In this document: positions 40,520-48,563 of the stretch, piece by piece
How the letters are laid out: the number at the start of each line of letters is the position of its first letter
Numbering within the stretch: the first letter of the stretch is position 1
NCBI RefSeq assembly: GCF_009902005.1
Contig: NZ_WUTT01000001.1
Coordinates: 1,106,872-1,170,871 of the forward strand
Length of the DNA: 64,000 nucleotides
Direction of reading: 5' to 3'
From: Halomonas alimentaria
GTDB taxonomy: Bacteria; Pseudomonadota; Gammaproteobacteria; Pseudomonadales; Halomonadaceae
Position numbers and translations under genes: made by a program
The notes under the pieces: model-generated
The model's database searches: none
Told to the model about the DNA's origin: nothing
Seen by the model: the letters and a program-made list of their open reading frames with translations, nothing else

Positions 40520-41065
40520 GTGCTTATGTTTTATCTATCTTTTTTTGCTCTTGTTGTTTCGGCCCTTAGTTTTTTTATATCTTTTTTTGCCTTTTATAAT
40601 GATAGGGCAAGGGTTGTTTCATGGGTGGAGATGCGCTTCCATTCTTTCAGTCGCGATACCCCTGGGTCGCCTTTTATAGCTTTGAAGGTTTTGAATCAGG
40701 GGCGTAGGCCTGTTGTTATAACAAACTTGATAAAAGTGGTTGAAGGTAGAGAGTATTCTGAGATTATTTCAGAGCCAGAAAGTCAAGGGGAAATTATTTC
40801 TATTAATGATTTAGAAGATCCGTTGTCTTATTTTGCAGATCTTTTCTCAATGGAAAATACCAGCAAGATTCTCAAGGAGGCCGAGTATTTTGAAAAATTT
40901 GTTGTCGAGAATGGGGCGGTTCAGGATTTGGTGGTTGAGCTTGATAGTGGTGAATATAGACTTCCGGAGAAACTGCTTGTTCAAGATATAAAAGGTCGTA
41001 AGTATAAGGTCAGGAATAGTTTGGATGTACTGAATGAGTTTAAATCGCTTTCTTCTGCTTGTTAA
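40520..41065 (+). CDS. AT-rich orphan gene, single-pass membrane protein of unknown function
   Basis: I do not recognise this 181-residue protein. An N-terminal hydrophobic helix covers about residues 3-26, rich in Phe, Leu and Ser. A soluble domain follows with a beta-like stretch (FIALKVLNQGRRPVVITNL), an acidic middle and a C-terminus ending in Cys. The DNA is strikingly AT-rich against its neighbours (22 of 60 bases are G/C in 40741-40800) and uses A/T-ending codons that flanking genes avoid. The start may be GTG at 40520 or ATG at 40526; neither has a strong Shine-Dalgarno. No mobility gene adjoins it. It looks like a recent acquisition inserted right behind the guaBA terminator. Confidence 0.65.
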   Translation: MLMFYLSFFALVVSALSFFISFFAFYNDRARVVSWVEMRFHSFSRDTPGSPFIALKVLNQGRRPVVITNLIKVVEGREYSEIISEPESQGEIISINDLEDPLSYFADLFSMENTSKILKEAEYFEKFVVENGAVQDLVVELDSGEYRLPEKLLVQDIKGRKYKVRNSLDVLNEFKSLSSAC

Positions 41066-41261
41066 TGGTTATTAACCTTCTTGGAAATTTTTCTCCACGG
41101 AACAGTGCAGCTCTGGAGGGGGTCACTTCATCCCCTCGATGCCGAGGGCAATACCCGGCTCAGTTGAGTGCCGGCGCTGGCCGGTTAAGGCGTATGTGGG
41201 GCTTTCGCGACCCGCGGTGTTCGGGGCACCATGACCGGAAGACCGTTGCCGGGATACCGCC

Positions 41262-41936
41262 ATGATCAGACTCCACCACTGCGTCAGCGCACGCTCCTTC
41301 CGTCCCCTGTGGCTGCTCGAGGAGCTGGGGCTACCCTATGAGCTGGTGATGCACGCCTTTCCGCCTAGGGTGCACGACGAGGCCTTCCTCGAGATCAACC
41401 CGCTGGGCACCGTGCCGGCACTCTTCGACGGTGAGGTGGCCATGACCGAGTCCGCGGCCATCTGCCAGTACCTGGCCTCGAGGCTGCCCGAGGCGGGGTT
41501 GGAGGTGGCGCCGGGTGAGCCCGCCTATGGCGACTACCTGAACTTCCTGCACTTTGGCGAGGCGACCCTGACCTTCCCCCAGACCTTGGTGCTGCGCTAC
41601 GGCCAGTTCGAGCCGCCGGAGCGCCGTCAGCCCCAGGTGGTGGAGGACTATGCTCGCTGGTGCCTTTCCCGCCTGCGCGCCCTGGAGCCGCGACTCGAGC
41701 ATGAGCCCTTCCTCTGCGCGGGACGTTTCACCGCCGCCGATGTCTCGGTTGGCTATGCGCTGCTCCTGGCCAGCCATGTTGGCCTCAGCGAGCGCTTCAA
41801 GCCTGCCGTTTCCGCCTACTGGGAGCGCCTGCAGCGACGCCCGGCCTTTCGGCGTGCCCTGGCCGTGGAGAGGGAGGCGGCCCTGGCTCAGGGCGTCTCG
41901 CCCGAGCCGGCCATGGCGGCGGGCAGGTCTTTCTGA
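41262..41936 (+). CDS. Glutathione S-transferase family protein
   Basis: This 224-residue GST-fold protein has an N-terminal thioredoxin-like domain (RSFRPLWLLEELGLPYELV; the glutathione-binding NPLGTVPALFDG and MTESAAICQYLA) and an all-helical C-terminal domain (FTAADVSVGYALLLA with the N-capping motif). Substrates are unknown. The catalytic residue would be Ser10 or Ser12 in the ARS segment near the N-terminus, which is an inference. The gap before it (41066-41261) holds only a small CCCTCG/CGAGGG hairpin. Confidence 0.85.
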   Translation: MIRLHHCVSARSFRPLWLLEELGLPYELVMHAFPPRVHDEAFLEINPLGTVPALFDGEVAMTESAAICQYLASRLPEAGLEVAPGEPAYGDYLNFLHFGEATLTFPQTLVLRYGQFEPPERRQPQVVEDYARWCLSRLRALEPRLEHEPFLCAGRFTAADVSVGYALLLASHVGLSERFKPAVSAYWERLQRRPAFRRALAVEREAALAQGVSPEPAMAAGRSF

Positions 41937-42026
41937 GGTCTTGAGGGAGCAGGCATCGATTGACAGCGCCGTGTGGCCGGGCATCAATGGACGGGCCCCG
42001 CTGCGGGGCTATCGGGAGAGACCACG

Positions 42027-42503
42027 ATGGATCGGCAAGATGATGACCTCAACCACGGGCCCCAACTGCTGCATGACGAGCTTCCCAAGGAGCATGAGGA
42101 TCCGCTGATCCGCCGGCTGCACCTGGTCATCCGCTTCGCCATCAAGGTGCTGGCGGTGCTGATGGTGCTGGTGATCATCTGGGGCGTGCTGGACGTGATC
42201 TACGTGCTCTACTCGCGCTTCATAGCACCGCCGGTGATGCTGTTCGAGGTCAGCGATATCTTCGTCATCTTCGGCGCCTTCATGGTGGTGCTGATCGCCG
42301 TCGAGATCTTCATCAATATTCGCCTTTACCTGGGCACCAACCTACTGCCCATTCGGCTGGTGGTGGCCACGGCGTTGATGGCGATAGCCCGGAAGGTAAT
42401 CATCCTGGATATCGCCACCGTCACGGCACAGCAGATGCTGGCGATAGCCGCCGTGGTGCTGGCGCTAGGCGTGACCCACTGGCTGGTGGGCAAGGAGAAT
42501 TAG
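42027..42503 (+). CDS. PsiE-family membrane protein
   Basis: This 158-residue protein looks like the phosphate-starvation-inducible PsiE family. A polar N-terminus is followed by four membrane helices from about residue 32 and the conserved segments FEVSDIFVIFGAFMVVLIAVE and RKVIILD. The function of PsiE proteins is unknown. I use the ATG at 42027 because GGGAGAG precedes it. An in-frame start at 41973 would add 18 residues of non-conserved sequence. Confidence 0.8.
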   Translation: MDRQDDDLNHGPQLLHDELPKEHEDPLIRRLHLVIRFAIKVLAVLMVLVIIWGVLDVIYVLYSRFIAPPVMLFEVSDIFVIFGAFMVVLIAVEIFINIRLYLGTNLLPIRLVVATALMAIARKVIILDIATVTAQQMLAIAAVVLALGVTHWLVGKEN

Positions 42504-42559
42504 GTGCCGGCGATCAGCGCCAGCCCACCGGCCAGTGGATGTGCAGAGGGCGTGAGTGC

Positions 42560-43558
42560 TCAGAGCCTGACCAGCATCTTGCCGGTATTGGCGCCTTTGA
42601 ACAGGGACAGGAAGGCGTCGGGGGTATGCTCCAGGCCCTCCTCGATGGTCTCCGTGTAGTCGATCTCGCCATTGGCGACCAGGGGGCCGACTTCCTCCAG
42701 GAAGCGCGGATAGTCGTTCCAGTGATCGAAGATGATGAAACCCTGCATGCGGGCGCGGCGGATCAGAATCATCGCCAGGTTGCCGGGACCGGCGCTCGCT
42801 GATTCCTCGTTGTAGCGGGCGATCATTCCGCAGACGGCGATGCGCGCGCCGACCTTGAGGGTGTTCAGCGCTGCTTCCAGGCAGGTGCCGCCGACGTTCT
42901 CGTAGTAGACGTCGAATCCCTCAGGGCAGGCGCCCTGCAGTGCCTCGGTGAGCTGGGCGGCGTCCCTGTCCCGGTAGCTCACCGCCTTGATGCCGTGGGA
43001 CTCCAGCCACTCGAGCTTCTCGGCGGACCCGGCGATGCCGACCACGGTGCCGCCCCTGGCCTTGGCCAGCTGCACGGCAAGCGATCCCACCGCGCCGGCG
43101 GCGCCGCTGACCAGCACGTTGTCACCGTCTTTCATCTCGGCGATCCGGTTGAGGCCTGTCCAGGCAGTCATGCCTGGCATGCCGAGCACGCCCAGGTAGG
43201 CCTGCTCGGGTACCTCGATCCCCGGAAGTGGCTCCACTTCCTCGCCGGGCAGCTGGGCGATATCGCGCCAGCCCGCCATATGCCGGACCTTGTCGCCCAC
43301 CGCCAGGCGCGCGTGGCGCGACTCGATCACCTCGCCCACCGCGGCGCCTTCCAGCGGCTCGCCGATGGTGAAGGGGGCGATGTAGGTCGTTACGCCGCTC
43401 ATGCGCCCGCGCATATAGGGGTCCACCGACAGCCAGGTGTTGCGGATGCGCACCTCACCCTCGGCCAGGGCGGGCAACTCTGCCTCGTGCAACTCGAAAA
43501 GCTCGCGTCCCGGCGTACCCTGGGGGAAGCCGTTGATGGTGAAGTAGCGTGACTGCAT
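42560..43558 (-). CDS. NADP-dependent MDR oxidoreductase (CurA/YncB-like)
   Basis: This 332-residue protein is of the zinc-free medium-chain dehydrogenase/reductase group that includes E. coli CurA and leukotriene B4 12-hydroxydehydrogenase-like enzymes, which reduce alkenal/enone double bonds with NADPH. It shows the N-terminal VDPYMRGRM motif, the nucleotide-binding GAAGAVGSLAVQLAK, and the YYENVGG signature. Its natural substrate cannot be told from sequence. Confidence 0.9.
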   Translation of the reverse strand: MQSRYFTINGFPQGTPGRELFELHEAELPALAEGEVRIRNTWLSVDPYMRGRMSGVTTYIAPFTIGEPLEGAAVGEVIESRHARLAVGDKVRHMAGWRDIAQLPGEEVEPLPGIEVPEQAYLGVLGMPGMTAWTGLNRIAEMKDGDNVLVSGAAGAVGSLAVQLAKARGGTVVGIAGSAEKLEWLESHGIKAVSYRDRDAAQLTEALQGACPEGFDVYYENVGGTCLEAALNTLKVGARIAVCGMIARYNEESASAGPGNLAMILIRRARMQGFIIFDHWNDYPRFLEEVGPLVANGEIDYTETIEEGLEHTPDAFLSLFKGANTGKMLVRL

Positions 43559-43698
43559 GGTGTCGTTCCTTCACGTGATGAGTAGCGCGCCAGTCTATGC
43601 CAGCGAAGAGGGCGCACGTCAATTTCGCCGAGAATCGGCGGGAGGTCATGGGCGTCGAGGGCAATGTGCCGGCAGGCCGCAGGGCAGGCACACAACGA

Positions 43699-43726
43699 AA
43701 CAGGGCCCGCCGAAGCGGGCCCTGTT
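43699..43726 (-). terminator. Terminator of the cold-shock gene
   Basis: A perfect 12-bp stem (AACAGGGCCCGC at 43699-43710 and its complement at 43715-43726) with a 4-nt loop lies downstream of cspA on the minus strand. It is followed on that strand by TCGTTGTG, a modest T-tract. Confidence 0.75.
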
Positions 43727-43765
43727 GCACGAACCCTGGGGTTCGTCAGCGTTTCTGATCGGAGA

Positions 43766-43969
43766 TCAGAGCGGCTTGATGTTCGAGGCCTGAAGGCCCT
43801 TCTTGCCCTGGGTCACGTCAAAGGAGACGCTTTGACCTTCCTGCAGGGACTTGAAGCCGTCAGCCTGAATTTCGGAGAAATGGGCGAAGACGTCATCACC
43901 GCCGTCGGACGGAGAGATGAAGCCGAAGCCTTTAGAATCGTTGAACCACTTCACGGTACCAGTCGTCAT
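43766..43969 (-). CDS. Cold-shock protein, CspA family
   Basis: This is a 67-residue single-stranded nucleic-acid-binding OB-fold protein. RNP1 is KGFGFI and RNP2 is DVFAHF, and the start [15 protein letters not shown] is typical. It acts as an RNA chaperone. The ATG at 43969 has AAAGGA upstream on the minus strand. About 100 bp of leader with a possible TATACA -10 region precede it, consistent with the long 5' leaders of this family. Several paralogues usually exist, so I do not give a specific symbol. Confidence 0.93.
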   Translation of the reverse strand: MTTGTVKWFNDSKGFGFISPSDGGDDVFAHFSEIQADGFKSLQEGQSVSFDVTQGKKGLQASNIKPL

Positions 43970-44279
43970 GTTAAATCCTTTCGCGCTTAGCGCCTTGCAA
44001 AGTTCCTGGTGTCACCCAGATGTATAGCGGGTAAAACAAGAATGATCATACAGGCGGTCGAAAGAATTCGAATGCTGCTGAAACCATGCTGCTTGCCAAC
44101 CTACTGACGCTACAGTCTCATTCCTGGCGGCTCGGGTCAAAGGCTTTCGTGATTTATTTTTCGGGGGGCCGGCAGTGGCTGCCCCGCCGGTGGTTCCTGA
44201 ACCGCGATCACGCTGTTTCCATGGGCATGCACTTGCTAGACTTCGCCGTTGATCCTGCGTCCCCGGAGAGGCACGCCGC
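43970..44279. other. Divergent regulatory region between cspA and scpA
   Basis: These 310 bases hold no credible gene. The left half would be the cspA promoter and leader on the minus strand. Near the right end an extended -10 candidate (TGC-TAGACT, 44234-44242) with TGTTTC 17 bp upstream could serve scpA. Neither promoter is certain. Confidence 0.35.
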
Positions 44280-45197
44280 GTGAGCGCTACCCCCGATACC
44301 ACCAGCCTCGCACAGACCGCTGCCGATGCCGGCCCCGCCGGGGTGCTCGGCAGGCTGTTCGACGAGCCGATCACCGAGCTGCCGGAGGACCTGTATATCC
44401 CGCCGGAGGCGCTGCGCGTGTTCCTCGAGGCCTTCGAGGGGCCCCTCGACCTGCTGCTCTACCTGATCCGTCGCCAGAACCTGGATATCCTGGCCATCGA
44501 CGTGGCCGCCATCACCCGCCAGTACATCGAGTACGTGGAGCTGATGAAGGCCATGGAGATCGAGCTGGCCGGGGAGTACCTGCTGATGGCGGCGATGCTG
44601 GCCGAGATCAAGTCGCGCACCCTGCTGCCGCGCCCGCCGAAGGAGGGGGGTGACGATGAGGAGGAGGATCCCCGGGCCGAGCTCATCCGTCGCCTGCAGG
44701 AGTACGAGCGGCTCAAGAATGCCGCCGAGTCGCTGGCCGAGCTGCCGCGCCTGGGACGTGACTGGTTCCCGGCCCGGGCGGCACTGCCGCCGCTGGAGAG
44801 TCGCGTGATCCACCCCGATGTGGGGCTGGATCAGCTGCTGGGAGCCCTGGCCGGTATCCTGCGCCGTGCCGAGCTCAATCAGACCCACCAGATCAGCCGC
44901 GAGGTGCTCTCGACCCGCGAGCGCATGCTGGCGATCATGGAGCGGCTCGAGGGTGGACGTTTCACGCCCTTCGAGGCGCTGTTCTCCCTGGAGGAGGGGC
45001 GCGCCGGGGTGGTGGTCACCTTCATGGCGATTCTCGAACTGGCCAAGGAGGCGATGATCGAGATCGTCCAGAACGCGCCCCTGTCGCCACTGCATGTGCG
45101 TGCCCGGGCCGCTGCCGCCGAGGGAGGTGATCTGGATGATCTGGAGGGCGAGGGGGAGAGCGCCTTCGAGGAGGATCATGAGGAGGGGATGCCGTGA
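44280..45197 (+). CDS. scpA: Condensin kleisin subunit ScpA
   Basis: ScpA bridges the SMC heads and binds ScpB. The 305-residue protein has a non-conserved N-terminal stretch of about 40 residues, the SMC-neck-binding part (FEGPLDLLLYLIRRQNLDI), the membrane-like but soluble AGEYLLMAAMLAEIKSRTLLP helix, an acidic linker, and a C-terminal winged helix. The start is GTG at 44280 with GGAGAGG upstream. It overlaps scpB by 4 bp. The SMC partner is encoded 30 kb away at 13.2 kb. Confidence 0.93.
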   Translation: MSATPDTTSLAQTAADAGPAGVLGRLFDEPITELPEDLYIPPEALRVFLEAFEGPLDLLLYLIRRQNLDILAIDVAAITRQYIEYVELMKAMEIELAGEYLLMAAMLAEIKSRTLLPRPPKEGGDDEEEDPRAELIRRLQEYERLKNAAESLAELPRLGRDWFPARAALPPLESRVIHPDVGLDQLLGALAGILRRAELNQTHQISREVLSTRERMLAIMERLEGGRFTPFEALFSLEEGRAGVVVTFMAILELAKEAMIEIVQNAPLSPLHVRARAAAAEGGDLDDLEGEGESAFEEDHEEGMP

Positions 45198-46072
45198 CCG
45201 CCATGGAGTTTCCCGACGCCCTGGACGAGATCCTCGAGGCGGCGCTGCTGGCTGCCGGGGAGCCGTTGCCCCTGGAGCGCCTGGAGGTGTTGTTCGATGA
45301 CCACGAGCGGCCGCCGCGGCGCGCCCTGCGCGAGGCCCTGGAGCGCCTGGGTGTCCGCCATGAGCGCGGGGCCATGGAGCTGATCGAGACCGCCTCGGGC
45401 TACCAGCTGCGCATCCGTCCACGGCTGTCGCCCTGGGTATCGCGGCTGTGGGACGAGCGGCCCCAGCGTTACTCCCGGGCACTGCTCGAGACCCTGGCGC
45501 TGATCGCCTACCGCCAGCCGGTGACCCGCGGGGATATCGAGGAGGTGCGCGGGGTCACGGTGAGTGGCTCGATCATGCGCACCCTGCTCGAGCGCGGCTG
45601 GATCCGTGTGGTGGGGCATCGCGACGTGCCGGGACGTCCGGCGGTCTATGCCACCACCCGTGGCTTCCTCGATGACTTCGGCCTCAAGACCCTTGACGAG
45701 CTGCCGCCCATGCACGAGCTGAAGGAGTTCGAGGAGCCGGAAGCGATGAAGGCGCTCGAGGAGGAGGGCCCGCCGCCGGCCCAGGCCGAGATTCTCGCCC
45801 AGGCGGATGCGGCGCCGGCGGAGGGTGACGAGACGGAGGGTGCCGACGAGGCATCCGGTAGCGCTACACTAGAGGAGGTGCCTGCCGAGGCCGGCACCCC
45901 CGATACGACGGCCGGGAAAGCCGACACAGACCACGCCGGGACGGCGTCCGAGCGGACAGGGTTGAGCTTCGCCGATCTCGAGGCTCGCCTGTCCGAACGT
46001 GCCCGGGGCCGCGTCGACGATGACGCTGCCCCGGGCACGGAATCCACACCCAGTGAGAACGACGATTCATGA
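45194..46072 (+). CDS. scpB: Condensin subunit ScpB
   Basis: ScpB is the dimeric winged-helix partner of ScpA. The 292-residue protein has two winged-helix domains to about residue 180 ([25 protein letters not shown] is diagnostic), then a long acidic, Ala/Glu/Asp-rich tail that makes it longer than the usual 190-220 residues. Acidic tails are common in halophiles, though that reading is inference. The GTG at 45194 overlaps the scpA stop; an ATG at 45203 is an alternative. It overlaps rluB by 4 bp (ATGA). Confidence 0.93.
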   Translation: MTAMEFPDALDEILEAALLAAGEPLPLERLEVLFDDHERPPRRALREALERLGVRHERGAMELIETASGYQLRIRPRLSPWVSRLWDERPQRYSRALLETLALIAYRQPVTRGDIEEVRGVTVSGSIMRTLLERGWIRVVGHRDVPGRPAVYATTRGFLDDFGLKTLDELPPMHELKEFEEPEAMKALEEEGPPPAQAEILAQADAAPAEGDETEGADEASGSATLEEVPAEAGTPDTTAGKADTDHAGTASERTGLSFADLEARLSERARGRVDDDAAPGTESTPSENDDS

Positions 46073-46920
46073 GCAATACCAGCGAAAAACTGCAGAAGGT
46101 CCTGGCGCGTGCCGGGCTTGGCTCGCGCCGCGAGATGGAGACCGCCATCGCCGCCGGCCGGGTCCAGGTCAATGGCCAGGTGGCGACCCTGGGCGACCGC
46201 ATCGAGACCCGCGACAAGGTACTCTTCGACAGCCGTCCGGTGACCCTGCGTGCCGCCGAGGAGGTGCCGCGGCGGGTGATCATGTACAACAAGCCCGAGG
46301 GCGAGCTGTGCACCCGCAAGGACCCCGAGGGGCGTCGCACCGTGTTCGACCGCCTGCCGCGCCTCAAGGGCGAACGCTGGATCGCCATCGGACGCCTCGA
46401 TATCAACACCAGCGGCCTGCTGCTGTTCACCACCGATGGGGAACTGGCCAACCGCCTGATGCACCCCTCTACCCAGGTGGAGCGCGAGTATGCCGTGCGG
46501 GTGATGGGTGAGGTGACCAAGGAGCAGGTGGTGGCCATGGTCGAGGGCGTGATGCTCGACGACGGGCCGGCGCGTTTCACCGACGTCCAGGAGTTCGGTG
46601 GCGAGGGCATCAACACCTGGTTCCACGTGGTGATCATGGAGGGGCGCAATCGCGAGGTGCGCCGGCTCTGGGAGTCCCAGGGGCTTACCGTCAGCCGCCT
46701 CAAGCGGGTGCGCTACGGCAACATCTTCCTCGACAAGCGGGCCAAGGCCGGCGAGTGGGTGGAGCTTACCCAGGAGGAGGTCGACGACCTGGCCGAGCTG
46801 GCCGAACTGCCGACGCGCAAGGTGCCCGAGCTGACCCCTGACGAGAAGAATCGCTGGAGTCGCGATAAGCACAAGCGCAAGCCGGTGCAGGCGATGCGCA
46901 AGCCCAAGCCCCGGCGCTGA
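46069..46920 (+). CDS. rluB: 23S rRNA pseudouridine synthase RluB
   Basis: RluB isomerises uridine 2605 of 23S rRNA. The 283-residue protein has an N-terminal S4 RNA-binding domain ([21 protein letters not shown]) and the RsuA/RluB catalytic domain with the active-site Asp in [19 protein letters not shown]. The [16 protein letters not shown] motif follows and the tail is basic. The scpA-scpB-rluB order is common in proteobacteria. Confidence 0.95.
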   Translation: MSNTSEKLQKVLARAGLGSRREMETAIAAGRVQVNGQVATLGDRIETRDKVLFDSRPVTLRAAEEVPRRVIMYNKPEGELCTRKDPEGRRTVFDRLPRLKGERWIAIGRLDINTSGLLLFTTDGELANRLMHPSTQVEREYAVRVMGEVTKEQVVAMVEGVMLDDGPARFTDVQEFGGEGINTWFHVVIMEGRNREVRRLWESQGLTVSRLKRVRYGNIFLDKRAKAGEWVELTQEEVDDLAELAELPTRKVPELTPDEKNRWSRDKHKRKPVQAMRKPKPRR

Positions 46921-46951
46921 TCGTTCGCTGCAGCAGAAGGCAAAAAAATCC

Positions 46952-46980
46952 TTGCCAGGCCGGGGGCATGCCAGTATTAT
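46952..46980 (+). promoter_or_regulatory. Promoter of the tRNA-Lys genes
   Basis: TTGCCA (46952-46957), a 17-bp spacer and TATTAT (46975-46980) lie 17 bp before the first tRNA, a well-formed sigma70 promoter. Confidence 0.75.
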
Positions 46981-46997
46981 CTGCCCCCGTTCGGAAG

Positions 46998-47073
46998 GGG
47001 TCGTTAGCTCAGTTGGTAGAGCAGTTGGCTTTTAACCAATTGGTCGTAGGTTCGAATCCTACACGACCCACCA
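46998..47073 (+). tRNA. tRNA-Lys (UUU)
   Basis: This 76-nt cloverleaf has acceptor stem GGGTCGT/ACGACCC, D arm with AGCTCAGTTGGTAGAGC, and anticodon loop CTTTTAA with anticodon TTT at 47031-47033. The T loop is TTCGAAT, and CCA is encoded. It reads lysine codons AAA and AAG. Confidence 0.98.
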
Positions 47074-47101
47074 CTCCGGACTCTGGCTTGCTCGCAAGCT
47101 C

Positions 47102-47177
47102 GGGTCGTTAGCTCAGTTGGTAGAGCAGTTGGCTTTTAACCAATTGGTCGTAGGTTCGAATCCTACACGACCCACCA
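47102..47177 (+). tRNA. tRNA-Lys (UUU), second identical copy
   Basis: This is identical over all 76 bases to the copy at 46998, separated from it by 28 bp, with the same anticodon TTT and encoded CCA. The two are expressed from one promoter and ended by the terminator at 47182. Confidence 0.98.
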
Positions 47178-47181
47178 ATTC

Positions 47182-47220
47182 AGACGCCCCGGCCTCCTTG
47201 AGGTCGGGGCGTCTTGCTTT
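47182..47220 (+). terminator. Terminator of the tRNA-Lys operon
   Basis: AGACGCCCCG (47182-47191) pairs with CGGGGCGTCT (47205-47214), with extra inner pairing, and is followed by TGCTTT. Confidence 0.88.
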
Positions 47221-47350
47221 GGGCGACTGCGGGTCGGGCTTTATGTGCCGAGGTGGTGATTTCTTGACCAGGAGTGGCCAATTGCCGGGCGTTGTGGGCT
47301 AGAATGATCACCAGAGCCGGCAGGCGAGAGACGCGGCCGGGCTCGTTGGC

Positions 47351-47412
47351 GCATCACGCCACGCGGAGTGCGTGGGGGTGATGCTCCCGTAATACGCAGG
47401 GGGAGCCCCTGC
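47351..47412 (+). promoter_or_regulatory. Structured leader of nadA with competing hairpins
   Basis: A two-part hairpin pairs GCATCAC (47351-47357) with GTGATGC (47378-47384) and CCACGC (47359-47364) with GCGTGG (47370-47375). A second hairpin pairs GCAGGGG (47396-47402) with CCCCTGC (47406-47412) and buries the only GGGGAG sequence that could serve as a ribosome-binding site for nadA. CTCCC at 47384-47388 can pair with GGGAG at 47401-47405 instead. Mutually exclusive pairings suggest a cis-acting regulatory RNA, unproven. Confidence 0.4.
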
Positions 47413-47420
47413 CAGTCACA

Positions 47421-48461
47421 GTGGTAGACACGATGACGATCATGACTTCCCGTGCCCAGGTGCGCGAGCACCTGACCCGCACTTACTGCCCTACCCGTAT
47501 TCCCGCCGAGGACGAGGCGCGTGTCGAGGAGATCAAGCGCCTCCTCGAGGCCCACAACGCCGTCCTGGTGGCCCACTACTACACCGACGATGCCATCCAG
47601 CAGCTCGCCGAGGAGACCGGTGGCTGCGTGGCCGACTCTCTGGAGATGGCCCGCTTCGGCGCCCGTCATCCCGCCGAGACCCTGGTAGTGGCCGGGGTGC
47701 GCTTCATGGGCGAGACCGCCAAGATCCTCTCGCCGGAGAAGCGCGTGCTGATGCCCACCATGGAGGCGACCTGCTCGCTGGACCTGGGCTGCCCGGCGGA
47801 CGAGTTCGCCGCCTTCTGCGACCAGCACCCCGACCGCACCGTGGTGGTCTATGCCAACACCTCGGCGGCGGTGAAGGCGCGTGCCGACTGGGTGGTGACC
47901 TCCTCGATCGCCGTGGACGTGATCGAGCATCTCCAGGCCCGCGGCGAGAAGATCCTGTGGGCCCCGGACAAGCACCTGGGCGGTTACATCCAGAAGCAGA
48001 CCGGCGCCGACATGCTGCTCTGGGATGGTGCCTGCATCGTTCACGAGGAGTTCAAGGCCCAGGGGGTCGAGGACCTCAAGGCGCTATATCCGGAGGCCGC
48101 GGTACTGGTGCATCCGGAGTCACCTGCCGCGGTGGTGGGGCTGGCGGACGTGGCGGGCTCCACCTCCCAGCTGATCAAGGCGGCCAAGGAGCTGCCCAAC
48201 GACAAGCTGATCGTGGCCACCGACCGCGGCATCTTCTTCAAGATGCAGCAGGCGGTCCCGGAGAAGACGCTGTTCGAGGCGCCCACCGCCGGCAATGGTG
48301 CCACCTGCAAGAGCTGCGCCCACTGTCCCTGGATGGCGATGAATGCCCTGGACAACCTGGCCGACGCCCTGCATCACGGCAGCGGCGAGATCCATGTCGA
48401 CGCCGAGTTGCGTCGCGCAGCGCTAAAGCCCCTGGAGCGGATGCTCAACTTCCAGAAGTAA
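47421..48461 (+). CDS. nadA: Quinolinate synthase NadA
   Basis: NadA condenses iminoaspartate with dihydroxyacetone phosphate to quinolinate in NAD synthesis, using a [4Fe-4S] cluster. The product has up to 346 residues, and the three cluster cysteines appear in [18 protein letters not shown] and KSCAHCPWM. Possible starts are GTG 47421, ATG 47433 and ATG 47442. I list the longest but the ATGs are plausible, since the nearest GGGGAG is 15 bases before the GTG. NadC, the next enzyme of the pathway, is encoded at 57.1 kb. Confidence 0.95.
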   Translation: MVDTMTIMTSRAQVREHLTRTYCPTRIPAEDEARVEEIKRLLEAHNAVLVAHYYTDDAIQQLAEETGGCVADSLEMARFGARHPAETLVVAGVRFMGETAKILSPEKRVLMPTMEATCSLDLGCPADEFAAFCDQHPDRTVVVYANTSAAVKARADWVVTSSIAVDVIEHLQARGEKILWAPDKHLGGYIQKQTGADMLLWDGACIVHEEFKAQGVEDLKALYPEAAVLVHPESPAAVVGLADVAGSTSQLIKAAKELPNDKLIVATDRGIFFKMQQAVPEKTLFEAPTAGNGATCKSCAHCPWMAMNALDNLADALHHGSGEIHVDAELRRAALKPLERMLNFQK

Positions 48462-48526
48462 GTGCCGAGCTGCAAGCGCCGAGTGACAAGAACCCCCGAA
48501 GGCCAAGGCATTCGGGGGTTCTTTCG
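48459..48526 (+). repeat. Terminator module, copy 2
   Basis: It begins at the nadA stop codon and closely matches the module after pit at 29102, both in the 30-bp lead-in (CGAGC-T-GCAAGC-G-CCGAG) and in the hairpin. The hairpin is GAACCCCCGAA paired with TTCGGGGGTTC, followed by TTTC. It acts as an intrinsic terminator for nadA. Confidence 0.7.
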
Positions 48527-48563
48527 CTGCGGGCCACATCAGGGTGTTGGCTTGTTCCTGCGC

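Noticed and set aside
46998..47177. Tandem tRNA-Lys genes as an integration hotspot
   Set aside because: Both copies are intact, the sequence after them is a terminator and normal core genes, and there is no integrase or attachment-site duplicate.
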